Positions 56,442-64,000 of a stretch of 64,000 bases of DNA are shown here, piece by piece. Made by a program: the position numbers and the translations under genes. Origin of the DNA: an uncultured Eubacteriales bacterium (GTDB lineage Bacteria; Bacillota; Clostridia; Oscillospirales; Oscillospiraceae); the NCBI GenBank assembly GCA_900543625.1, contig UQSF01000008.1, forward strand, positions 1 through 64,000, given 5' to 3'. Each line of letters opens with the position of its first letter. Positions within the stretch are counted from its first letter, which is position 1. The notes below the pieces were generated by a model. That model made no database searches. It was not told the origin of the DNA and saw only the letters and a list, made by a program, of their open reading frames with translations.

Positions 56442-57615
56442 ACGAACGAATCGCTGCAGGAACACGGTCTGGGACATCAGCGTCATCAGCCGCAACAAAA
56501 ACGGGGAGACGCTCTGCGGCGATCAGTGTGCGCTCGAATGGGCCGACAATGACGCGACGGTCATCCTCTCCGACGGTCTCGGCAGCGGCGTCAAGGCCAA
56601 CATCCTCTCTACGCTGACAACGACCATGCTCACGACCATGCTCAAGGGCAACGTGCCGATCGACGAGTGCGTTACGACTGTGGCGGAAACGCTGCCCATG
56701 TGCAGGGAGCGCAAGCTCGCCTATGCGACCTTTACGATCCTGCAGACGGCCGGAACCCGTGCGCGCCTGATCCAGTATGACAACCCGAACGCCGTGTTCG
56801 TGCACAACGGCGCGATCGGGAAATACAACTATTCCGTCAACTTCATTCAGGAAAAGGAACTGCACGAGAGCTACCTGCATTTTGACGTTGGTGATATGCT
56901 TGTACTCTTCAGCGACGGCGTGTCGGAGGCCGGGCGCGGCGTGACGACGGACGCCGGTTGGGCGCGGCAGGATATTGAGGATTTTATCCTGCGCAATTAT
57001 TCACCCACCGTCTCCTCACAGCGCATGGCGGCCAGTATCCTCTCGACCGTCAAGACGCTGGACATGGATGCTATGCATGATGATACGACTGTTGTCGTTG
57101 CGCGCCTGCGTGAGCGTTGCCCGGTCAACGTCATGATCGGCCCGCCCGAGCGCAAGGATGATGATCTGAGCACCATGCGCCTGTTTTTCGGCAAGGATGG
57201 CAAGCATGTTGTCTGCGGCGGCACCACGGCCAACGCTGTCGCGTCATATCTGGGCGTAAAGGTGCATACGCTGCCCGGCAGCGGCACGGAGGAGGTGCCG
57301 CCGATGAGCGAGATCCACGGTGTGGATCTGACGACCGAGGGCGTCGTTACAGTCAATGTGACGATGGAGCGCATCAAGGACTACCTCGCGGATGGCATGT
57401 ACACGCTCGAGCTCGCCCGCATGAAGGACGGCGCGTCCAAGCTCGCGCTCGTACTGCTTGAGGAGGCGACAGAGGTCAATGTCCTCTTCGGCAACGCGAG
57501 CAACCTCGCCCAGCAGGATACGGAGTTCAGCTTTGAGCGCAAGCTGCAATTGGTGCAGGAGCTGCGCGATATGCTGACTCTGGCCGGAAAAACAGTAAAA
57601 ATGAGCATCTGCTGA
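56428..57615 (+). CDS. SpoIIE/PP2C-type serine phosphatase
   Basis: This 395-aa protein has a PPM/SpoIIE phosphatase domain. Metal-binding segments are LSDGLGSGVKANILS, LVLFSDGVSEAG and MHDDTTVVVARL. The last 150 residues are an additional alpha/beta region found with this type of phosphatase. It is translationally coupled to the hydrogenase-like sensor, so it is likely the output of that sensor, dephosphorylating an unknown protein. The start is one of three consecutive ATG codons (56428, 56431, 56434); GAGGAC lies upstream. Confidence 0.88.
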   Translation: MMMRKRTNRCRNTVWDISVISRNKNGETLCGDQCALEWADNDATVILSDGLGSGVKANILSTLTTTMLTTMLKGNVPIDECVTTVAETLPMCRERKLAYATFTILQTAGTRARLIQYDNPNAVFVHNGAIGKYNYSVNFIQEKELHESYLHFDVGDMLVLFSDGVSEAGRGVTTDAGWARQDIEDFILRNYSPTVSSQRMAASILSTVKTLDMDAMHDDTTVVVARLRERCPVNVMIGPPERKDDDLSTMRLFFGKDGKHVVCGGTTANAVASYLGVKVHTLPGSGTEEVPPMSEIHGVDLTTEGVVTVNVTMERIKDYLADGMYTLELARMKDGASKLALVLLEEATEVNVLFGNASNLAQQDTEFSFERKLQLVQELRDMLTLAGKTVKMSIC

Positions 57616-57648
57616 CAGGTGCCGATATTCACGGAGTGACCCTAACGA

Positions 57649-59019
57649 ATGAAAATCCGAACTTTTTTTGCAGTATTGCTGTGTAAGCTTGCACGCGGGC
57701 TGCTGCGGCTGCTGCGCCGCGGCGGCACGGCGTTTCCCGGCCGCGTGGCGCTCAAGGTGTACCCGCAGGTGCTCGGCGTGCTCTCGCGGGGGGTACGCGT
57801 CATCCTCGTCACCGGCACGAACGGCAAGACGACCAGCTCCCGCATGATCGAGCAGGCATTTGCCGATGCGGGCCTTAACTACTTTGCCAACCGCTCGGGC
57901 GCGAACCTCATCTCCGGCATCACGGCGGAGTTCGCCATGCACAGCACCCTGACCGGCAGGCCGAAGTGCCAGTTTGCCGTCATTGAGTGCGACGAGGCTG
58001 CGTCCAAGACCGTGCTCAAGCACCTCAAGCCGGAGGTCATCGTGGCGACGAATGTTTTTCGCGACCAGCTCGACCGCTACGGTGAGATCACGCACACGCT
58101 CAATAACATCATCGAGGGCATCCGCCACACGCCGGAGAGCGTTTTGTGCATCAATGCCGACTGCTCACTCATCGCGTCCATCCCGGAGCATGTGCCGAAC
58201 CCGGTCGTGCGCTTCGGCGTGAACGTTCCGCTCGGCGGCGACGACCTGACGGAGATCTCCGACGCGCCGCACTGCATCCACTGCAAGACCGAATATGTCT
58301 ACGACTACCGTACTTACGGGCATCTGGGCGCATTTCGCTGCCCGAAGTGCGGCTATCACCGCGAAGCCCCACAGGTCGCCGTCACGGCGGTTCAGAACCT
58401 CGGCGTGGACACGAGCGATGTCACCATGTCCATCGATGGGCGGGAGTACGCCGTACACATCAACCTTCCGGCGGCGTACAACATCTATAACGCCGTTGGC
58501 TCGGCGGCTGCGCTGTCTGCGTTCGGCTTCACACCGGAGGCGATCGTGCACGCGCTCGGCGCGTTCGGCTGCGGCTTTGGCCGCATGGAGAAATTCGACC
58601 TGCGCGGCACACCCGGCCGCATGATGCTCGTGAAAAACCCCGCCGGCTGCAACCAGACCATGCGCTATCTCGCCGGGCTGAACGAGGATGCGACGTTTGT
58701 CGTCTGCCTCAACGACCGCGACGCCGACGGTACGGACATCTCATGGATTTGGGATGCCGATTTTGAGCGGCTTGCCGCCATGGGCGAGCACCTGCGGCAC
58801 GTATATGTGTCCGGCGTGCGCGCGGACGATATGCGCCTGCGCCTGAAATATGCGGGCGTGGATGAGGCGCGCATCGAGGTGTTTTACGATTATGACCCGT
58901 TGATCGACGCGATGTGCGCATCGGAATACCCGGTGTTCATCATGCCGACCTATACGGCCATGCTGGACCTGCGCGGCCGGCTGCAAAAGCAGCTCGGCGG
59001 AAAGGAGTTCTGGGAATGA
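57649..59019 (+). CDS. murT: Lipid II isoglutaminyl synthase, MurT subunit
   Basis: This 456-aa Mur-ligase-like protein activates the D-Glu of lipid II with ATP and, with GatD, amidates it to D-isoglutamine. It has the ATP loop VTGTNGKTTSSRM (near 55), VIECDEAA and a four-Cys zinc ribbon (CIHC ... CPKC, about 203-230) characteristic of MurT. The C-terminal DUF1727 domain contains NDRDADGTDISWIWD with the Asp that helps GatD. gatD overlaps by 4 bp (ATGA). Confidence 0.96.
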   Translation: MKIRTFFAVLLCKLARGLLRLLRRGGTAFPGRVALKVYPQVLGVLSRGVRVILVTGTNGKTTSSRMIEQAFADAGLNYFANRSGANLISGITAEFAMHSTLTGRPKCQFAVIECDEAASKTVLKHLKPEVIVATNVFRDQLDRYGEITHTLNNIIEGIRHTPESVLCINADCSLIASIPEHVPNPVVRFGVNVPLGGDDLTEISDAPHCIHCKTEYVYDYRTYGHLGAFRCPKCGYHREAPQVAVTAVQNLGVDTSDVTMSIDGREYAVHINLPAAYNIYNAVGSAAALSAFGFTPEAIVHALGAFGCGFGRMEKFDLRGTPGRMMLVKNPAGCNQTMRYLAGLNEDATFVVCLNDRDADGTDISWIWDADFERLAAMGEHLRHVYVSGVRADDMRLRLKYAGVDEARIEVFYDYDPLIDAMCASEYPVFIMPTYTAMLDLRGRLQKQLGGKEFWE

Positions 59020-59759
59020 GCGAAAAGACCCTGCGTATCTGCCATCTTTACCCGGACCTTCTGAACCTCTACGGCGACCGGGGCAATATTCTCTGCATGC
59101 GCCGCCGTTTGGAGTGGCGCGGCATCGACGCTGAGGTGACGGAGGTCACGGTCGGTCAGCAGGCGGATTTCACACAGTTTGACCTGTTTTTCATCGGCGG
59201 CGGTCAGGACTTTGAGCAGGAGGTGCTCCTGTCCGACCTGAAAGCCGGAAAGGGCAGCGAGATCAAGGCTGCCATTGCCGACGGCAAAACGTTTCTGACC
59301 ATCTGCGGCGGCTACCAGATGCTCGGCAGCTACTACCGCACGTGGGACGGCAAGCAGTGCGATTTCATCGGCGCGATCGACTATTATACTGTCGGAGCGA
59401 AGGAGCGCATGATCGGCAACACACTCTTCGAGTGTCTGCCGGAGTCCGGCGGCAGTACGGTCGTCGGCTTTGAAAACCACAGCGGCAAGACCTACCTCGG
59501 CAGCGGCGTGTCGCCGCTCGGTAAGATGCTCGTCGGCGGCGGCAACAACGGGGAGGACGGCTTTGAGGGCGTGCGCTATCAAAACGTCTTCGGCACATAC
59601 AGTCACGGCCCGGTGCTGCCGAAAAATCCGGCATTTTGCGACCACCTGCTCACGACGGCGCTGCGTGGCCGCTATCCGGAGCTGGAGCTGCAGCCGCTCG
59701 ACGACGCGGCCGAGCGTGCTGCACACGACACCATGGTGCAGCGGCTGACGGAAAAATAA
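59016..59759 (+). CDS. gatD: Lipid II isoglutaminyl synthase, GatD subunit
   Basis: This 247-aa class I glutamine amidotransferase supplies ammonia to MurT. It has the start LRICHLYPDLLNLYGDRGNI, FFIGGGQDFEQ, the nucleophile Cys in TICGGYQMLG (near residue 94) and the His in FGTYSHGPVLPKNP. Unlike most class I amidotransferases there is no Glu after that His, as known for GatD. AAAGGAG precedes the start within murT. Confidence 0.96.
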   Translation: MSEKTLRICHLYPDLLNLYGDRGNILCMRRRLEWRGIDAEVTEVTVGQQADFTQFDLFFIGGGQDFEQEVLLSDLKAGKGSEIKAAIADGKTFLTICGGYQMLGSYYRTWDGKQCDFIGAIDYYTVGAKERMIGNTLFECLPESGGSTVVGFENHSGKTYLGSGVSPLGKMLVGGGNNGEDGFEGVRYQNVFGTYSHGPVLPKNPAFCDHLLTTALRGRYPELELQPLDDAAERAAHDTMVQRLTEK

Positions 59760-59770
59760 TAGCGTGCAAA

Positions 59771-59798
59771 ATGGGCGCATCCGTCTGGATGCGCCCAT
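59771..59798. terminator. Hairpin between convergent gatD and gluQ
   Basis: ATGGGCGCATCC / GGATGCGCCCAT, a perfect 12-bp stem without a clear T-run, in the 52-bp gap between the genes. Confidence 0.6.
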
Positions 59799-59811
59799 CG
59801 TTCGTCTCGTA

Positions 59812-60753
59812 TTAAAAATCCGGCGGGATCGGAATGTCCGTGCGCGGGACCTTGTCCCAGGAAAAGTCCGCTGCCAGCTCGATTGCCGTCACCGGCGCGT
59901 CCGTTTGCCGCAGACCCGCGAGCTTGGCGAGCTTTCCGGTCAACTGTTCGGGTGTGTATTTCTGCCGCAGGGCCTCCATGTTCAGGTCGCCCTCGCGCTT
60001 GGAGAGCTTGCGCCCGTCCGGCGCGACGAGCAGCGGCGCGTGCGCGTATTCCGGGGCCTTGCCGCCGAGCGTTTCCATCAGCCAGATCTGCCGCGGCGTG
60101 GAGTCAAGCAGGTCGCGCGCGCGCACAACGCGCGTGATGCCCATGTCGAGATCGTCCACGCTCACGGCGAGCTGGTAGGCGAACACGCCGTCCGAGCGCC
60201 GGATGAGAAAATCGTCGCGCCCGTGCCGCAGTTCGGCTGCCTGCAGACCGTAGTGCGCGTCAACGAAGGCAATGTCCGCGTCCGTTACCGCAAGCTTTTT
60301 CGCCGCGCGGCGACCCATGTGCAGGCGCTTTTGCACCTCCAGCTCTGACAGCGTCCGACAGGGGCAGCCGGCCTCGCGCGGCTCGCCGGGGTGCGGTGCG
60401 CTCGCGGCCAGCCGCTCGGCGCGGCTGCAATAGCAGTCATACACCATGCCGCGCTCGGTCAGTGCATCCAGCGCGGCGGTGTAGCGCTGTGCGCGCGTGC
60501 CCTGACGGCAATCCTGCGAGCCGGGGCGCCAGCCCTCGTCCCAGTCGAGCCCAAGCCAGAGCAGGTCGTCGGCCATCAGGTCAGCATAGTGCTCCCAGCT
60601 GCGCTCCGGGTCGAGATCCTCAAGGCGGAATACCATCGTCCCGCCGCATGCGCGCACGTCCAGCCATGCAAGCAGAAATGTCAGCATATTACCAAGGTGC
60701 AGCCGTCCGCTCGGGCTGGGTGCAAAGCGGCCGCGGATCGTGTTATCCGGCAT
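59812..60753 (-). CDS. gluQ: Glutamyl-Q tRNA(Asp) synthetase
   Basis: This 313-aa truncated GluRS paralogue attaches glutamate to queuosine 34 of tRNA(Asp). It has the HIGH-like PSGRLHLGN, the KMSKS-like KLSKR and a Cys cluster (CYC ... CPC, about 107-132) for zinc. It lacks the anticodon-binding domain of full GluRS, which explains its length. It is monocistronic with a minus-strand promoter and convergent with gatD. Confidence 0.94.
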   Translation of the reverse strand: MPDNTIRGRFAPSPSGRLHLGNMLTFLLAWLDVRACGGTMVFRLEDLDPERSWEHYADLMADDLLWLGLDWDEGWRPGSQDCRQGTRAQRYTAALDALTERGMVYDCYCSRAERLAASAPHPGEPREAGCPCRTLSELEVQKRLHMGRRAAKKLAVTDADIAFVDAHYGLQAAELRHGRDDFLIRRSDGVFAYQLAVSVDDLDMGITRVVRARDLLDSTPRQIWLMETLGGKAPEYAHAPLLVAPDGRKLSKREGDLNMEALRQKYTPEQLTGKLAKLAGLRQTDAPVTAIELAADFSWDKVPRTDIPIPPDF

Positions 60754-60783
60754 CGGTCATCCCTCCGGTTTCATTCTGAGCAT

Positions 60784-60811
60784 ATTATAGCATAACCGTG
60801 CCGGTTGGCAA
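60784..60811 (-). promoter_or_regulatory. Promoter of gluQ
   Basis: On the minus strand TTGCCA (60811-60806), a 16-bp spacer and a perfect TATAAT (60789-60784). Confidence 0.65.
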
Positions 60812-60830
60812 CGCTTTTGCACCAAATCCC

Positions 60831-60859
60831 TTGAAACTATGCAGGAAATCGGATATAAT
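60831..60859 (+). promoter_or_regulatory. Promoter of the YbaK/EbsC gene
   Basis: TTGAAA (60831-60836), a 17-bp spacer and a perfect TATAAT (60854-60859). Confidence 0.7.
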
Positions 60860-60889
60860 AAAGTGTTATTATCAGCGGAGGAATGTCTC

Positions 60890-61381
60890 ATGGCGAAATC
60901 ATCCATCGAAAAAACAAATGTCATGCGTCTGCTCGACCAGAAGAAGGTGCCCTACACGCCGCACACATATCCGCACGGCGACGAGGCGGTGGACGGCGTG
61001 ACCGTCGCACAGATGACGGGCGTCGACCCGGCGAAGGTGTTCAAGACGCTGGTCGCCCGCGGTGCGAGCAAGACGCCGTACGTATTCGTCATCCCGGTCG
61101 CGTGCGAGCTCGACCTCAAGAAGGCGGCCAAGGCCGTGGGGGAGAAGTCCATTGCCATGCTGCACGTGTCCGAGCTCACGCCCCTGACGGGCTATGTGCG
61201 CGGCGGCTGCTCGCCGGTCGGCATGAAAAAGCAGCTGCGCACGGTCTTTGCTTCTCAGGCGCTCGCGCAGGAGACCATCCTTGTCAGTGCCGGCAAGATC
61301 GGCTATCAGGTCGAGACCGCGCCGCAGGCGCTCATCGCGCTCGTGCGTGCGGGCACGGCGGAGCTGACTATTGAATCCTAA
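60890..61381 (+). CDS. ybaK: Cys-tRNA(Pro) deacylase (YbaK/EbsC)
   Basis: This 163-aa trans-editing protein hydrolyses Cys-tRNA(Pro) and related mischarged tRNAs. It has the family's KTNVMRLLDQKKVPYTPHTY start, the catalytic-Lys region VFKTLVARGASK, ELDLKKAAKAVGEK and the GGCSPVGMKK loop. GCGGAGG precedes ATG 60890. It adds to the AlaX-type editing protein at 16 kb. uvrA starts 18 bp downstream and may be co-transcribed. Confidence 0.95.
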   Translation: MAKSSIEKTNVMRLLDQKKVPYTPHTYPHGDEAVDGVTVAQMTGVDPAKVFKTLVARGASKTPYVFVIPVACELDLKKAAKAVGEKSIAMLHVSELTPLTGYVRGGCSPVGMKKQLRTVFASQALAQETILVSAGKIGYQVETAPQALIALVRAGTAELTIES

Positions 61382-61399
61382 GCAATTTCGGAGGCACCC

Positions 61400-64000
61400 A
61401 TGCGGGATCATATTGTAATCAAAGGCGCGCGGGAGAACAATCTCAAGAACATTGATGTAGAAATTCCGCGCGATGCACTGGTCGTCATGACCGGCCTGTC
61501 CGGCTCCGGCAAGTCGAGCCTTGCGTTCGACACCATCTTTGCCGAGGGGCAGCGGCGCTATATGGAGAGTTTGTCTTCTTATGCACGGCAGTTTCTCGGC
61601 CAGATGGACAAGCCCGACGTCGACTCCATCGACGGCATGAGTCCGGCCATCTCCATCGACCAGAAGACCACCAGCAAAAATCCGCGTTCGACCGTCGGCA
61701 CGGTCACGGAGATCTACGACTATCTGCGTCTGCTGTGGGCACGTGTCGGCGTGCCGCACTGCCCGAAGTGCGGCAAGGAGATCCGCCGCCAGACGGTCGA
61801 CCAGATCGTCGATCAGATCGCGGCGCTGCCGCAGGCGACGCGCGTGCAGATCTTGGCGCCGGTCATCCGCGCGCGCAAGGGCGAGCACCAGAAGGTGTTC
61901 GACGATGCCCGCCGCGGTGGGTATGTGCGCGTGCGCGTGGACGGCAGCATCTATGACCTCACGGAGACGATCACGCTCGATAAAAACCGCAAGCACAATA
62001 TTGAGATCGTGGTCGACCGCGTCGTCATCCGCCCCGACCAGAACCGCCGCCTGACCGACGCCGTCGAGATCGCGTCGGCGCTCTCCGGCGGTCTCGTGCT
62101 GGCGGACATCCCGGAGGAAAAGCGCGAGATCCTCTTCTCGCAGAACTACGCCTGCGACGACTGCGGCATCTCGATCGAGGAGCTCACGCCGCGGATGTTC
62201 TCGTTCAACAGCCCCTACGGCGCGTGCCCGACCTGCGGCGGTCTCGGCACGCGGCTGCGCATCGACCCGGCGCTCATCATTCCGGACCCGTCGAAGTCCA
62301 TCCTCGACGGCGGCATCACCGCGAGCGGCTGGAACGGCGTCAAGGATGAGAGCATCAGCCGGATGTATTACGACGCACTGGCGGAAAAATATCACTTTGA
62401 CCTTGCGACGCCCATCGGCGACCTGCCGGAGCACGTGCGCGAGATCCTGCTCTACGGAACGGGGGACGAGGAGCTCACCCTGCACTACGACACAAATCGC
62501 GGCAGCGGCGTGCTGCGCCGCCCGTTTGAGGGCATCGTCTGCAACCTTGAGCGCCGCTATCAGGAGACGCAGAGCGATGCCATGCGCGCATCGCTTGAGG
62601 ACTGCATGGCGGAGACGGCCTGCCCGGACTGCCACGGTGCGCGTCTGCGGCCGGAGGTTCTGGCCGTCACGGTCGGCGGGCTGAATATTTCCGAATTTAC
62701 GGCGCTGCCGATCACGGAGGAGCTGGCGTTTCTCGACCGGCTCGCGCTCAGTGAGAAAGACGCGCAGATCGCCGACAGTATTTTACGCGAGGTGCGCTCG
62801 CGGCTGCATTTTCTGCAGAGCGTCGGCTTGCAGTATCTGACGCTCGCGCGCTCGGCGGCAACACTCTCCGGCGGCGAGAGCCAGCGCATCCGGCTTGCAA
62901 CGCAGATCGGCTCGTCGCTCATGGGCGTGCTGTATATTCTGGATGAGCCGTCCATCGGTCTGCACCAGCGCGACAATGAAAAGCTGCTGGCCACGCTGCG
63001 CGAGCTGCGTGACCTCGGCAACACGCTCATCGTCGTCGAGCACGACGAGGACACCATGCGTGCGGCAGACTATCTCATCGACATCGGCCCGGGTGCGGGC
63101 GTGCACGGCGGGGAAGTGGTCTGCGCCGGTACGCCGGAGGAGGTCGCGCGCTGCGAGCGCTCCATCACCGGGCAGTATCTGTCCGGCAAAAAGAAGATCC
63201 CCGTGCCCGCGCAGCGCCGCACCGGAAACGGCCACGCGCTCGTGATCCGCGGCGCGAGCGAGCACAACCTCAAGCATGTGGATGTGCAGATCCCGCTCGG
63301 CGTCATGACGTGCGTGACCGGCGTGTCCGGCAGCGGCAAGTCCTCGCTCGTCAACGAGGTGCTGTATAAAACGCTTGCGGGCAAGCTCAACCATGCGAAG
63401 CTCCGTCCCGGGAAATGCGACGGCATTGACGGTGTGGAGTATCTGGACAAGATCATCAATATCGACCAGAGTCCCATCGGCCGCACGCCGCGCTCCAATC
63501 CGGCGACATATACCGGCCTGTTTGACGATATCCGCAGCCTTTTCGCCTCTACGCAGGACGCAAAGCTGCGCGGCTACAGCGCCGGGCGCTTCTCGTTCAA
63601 CATTCGCGGCGGCCGCTGCGAGGCCTGCTCCGGCGACGGCCTGCTGAAGATAGAGATGAACTTCCTGCCGGATGTTTACGTCCCGTGCGAGGTCTGCAAG
63701 GGCAAGCGCTATAACCGCGAGACGCTCGAGGTGCACTACAAGGGCAAGAACATTGCAGAAGTGCTGGATATGACCGTCGAAGAGGCGCTTGCGTTCTTTC
63801 AGAACCAGCCGAAGATCCGCGCCCGGCTGCAAACGCTCATGGATGTCGGCCTCGGCTATGTCAAGCTCGGTCAGCCGTCCACAACGCTCTCCGGCGGCGA
63901 GGCGCAGCGCATCAAGCTCGCGACGGAGCTGTCTAAACGCAGCACCGGCCGGACGATCTACGTGCTCGATGAGCCCACGACCGGTCTGCACGTGGCGGAC
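61400..64000 (+). CDS. uvrA: Excinuclease ABC subunit A, 3' end beyond the window
   Basis: UvrA is the damage-recognition ATPase of nucleotide excision repair. The visible 867 codons begin [20 protein letters not shown] with CGGAGG upstream. They contain two Walker A motifs ([14 protein letters not shown] and [14 protein letters not shown]) and signatures LSGGESQR and LSGGEAQR. The zinc-finger Cys pairs are CPKC, CDDC/CPTC, CPDC and CEAC/CEVC. The reading frame is open to the last base ([13 protein letters not shown]). Full length is normally about 940 aa, so only a short tail is missing. Confidence 0.98.
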   Translation, partial: MRDHIVIKGARENNLKNIDVEIPRDALVVMTGLSGSGKSSLAFDTIFAEGQRRYMESLSSYARQFLGQMDKPDVDSIDGMSPAISIDQKTTSKNPRSTVGTVTEIYDYLRLLWARVGVPHCPKCGKEIRRQTVDQIVDQIAALPQATRVQILAPVIRARKGEHQKVFDDARRGGYVRVRVDGSIYDLTETITLDKNRKHNIEIVVDRVVIRPDQNRRLTDAVEIASALSGGLVLADIPEEKREILFSQNYACDDCGISIEELTPRMFSFNSPYGACPTCGGLGTRLRIDPALIIPDPSKSILDGGITASGWNGVKDESISRMYYDALAEKYHFDLATPIGDLPEHVREILLYGTGDEELTLHYDTNRGSGVLRRPFEGIVCNLERRYQETQSDAMRASLEDCMAETACPDCHGARLRPEVLAVTVGGLNISEFTALPITEELAFLDRLALSEKDAQIADSILREVRSRLHFLQSVGLQYLTLARSAATLSGGESQRIRLATQIGSSLMGVLYILDEPSIGLHQRDNEKLLATLRELRDLGNTLIVVEHDEDTMRAADYLIDIGPGAGVHGGEVVCAGTPEEVARCERSITGQYLSGKKKIPVPAQRRTGNGHALVIRGASEHNLKHVDVQIPLGVMTCVTGVSGSGKSSLVNEVLYKTLAGKLNHAKLRPGKCDGIDGVEYLDKIINIDQSPIGRTPRSNPATYTGLFDDIRSLFASTQDAKLRGYSAGRFSFNIRGGRCEACSGDGLLKIEMNFLPDVYVPCEVCKGKRYNRETLEVHYKGKNIAEVLDMTVEEALAFFQNQPKIRARLQTLMDVGLGYVKLGQPSTTLSGGEAQRIKLATELSKRSTGRTIYVLDEPTTGLHVAD

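Overview
The window looks like the chromosome of a high-GC, endospore-forming anaerobic Clostridia bacterium, most likely of the Oscillospirales (Oscillibacter/Dysosmobacter-like). The grounds are an alpha/beta-type spore SASP, a YabM-MazG-HU-RqcP cluster as in Bacillota, MurT/GatD (peptidoglycan amidation of Gram-positives), a SufCBDSU operon, a sensory [FeFe]-hydrogenase-like protein, a 2-hydroxyacyl-CoA dehydratase-family operon, and many TTGACA-N17-TATAAT promoters with strong AGGAGG ribosome sites. The genus is an inference.

Layout. 0-17 kb is housekeeping DNA: a PAS/ATPase sensor, gap, yabM-like flippase, mazG, hup, rqcP, a small P-loop protein, pgi, a D,D-carboxypeptidase, an AI-2E-family exporter, a cysteine desulfurase divergent from mtaB, serC-serA, an ECF S-component and an AlaX-type editing protein. 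17.2-21.46 kb is an AT-richer island flanked by two identical 35-bp terminator copies. It encodes a polytopic membrane protein, an unknown 160-aa protein, a PqqD-like protein, a radical SAM/SPASM maturase and a 40-aa Cys/His-rich peptide, which together form a probable RiPP locus. After a SASP gene and a 23-codon membrane-peptide ORF comes a complete type I-E CRISPR-Cas locus (22.1-33.16 kb): cas3-cas8e-cse2-cas7-cas5-cas6-cas1-cas2, with Cas2 fused to a DnaQ-like exonuclease, then 31 repeats and 30 spacers.

33-64 kb: a PH-like protein, glmS-guaA, a candidate small RNA, then a TetR regulator divergent from an operon for a large FAD/Fe-S oxidoreductase, a lone HypA, two 2-hydroxyacyl-CoA dehydratase-family proteins and a 59-aa membrane protein. 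Next come a MarR-controlled heterodimeric ABC exporter, a PPC-domain protein, the suf operon behind a striking 29-bp palindromic operator, a sensory [FeFe]-hydrogenase-like protein with a PP2C phosphatase, murT-gatD, gluQ, a YbaK/EbsC deacylase, and uvrA running off the end.

Themes. Fe-S and sulfur metabolism recur (two cysteine desulfurases, Suf, MtaB, hydrogenase-like sensor, dehydratase operon). Translation quality control appears several times (RqcP, AlaX, YbaK). The most novel parts are the terminator-flanked RiPP island, the repeated association of inserted DNA with duplicated terminators, the activase-less dehydratase operon, and the pyrimidine-only first spacer base in the CRISPR array.
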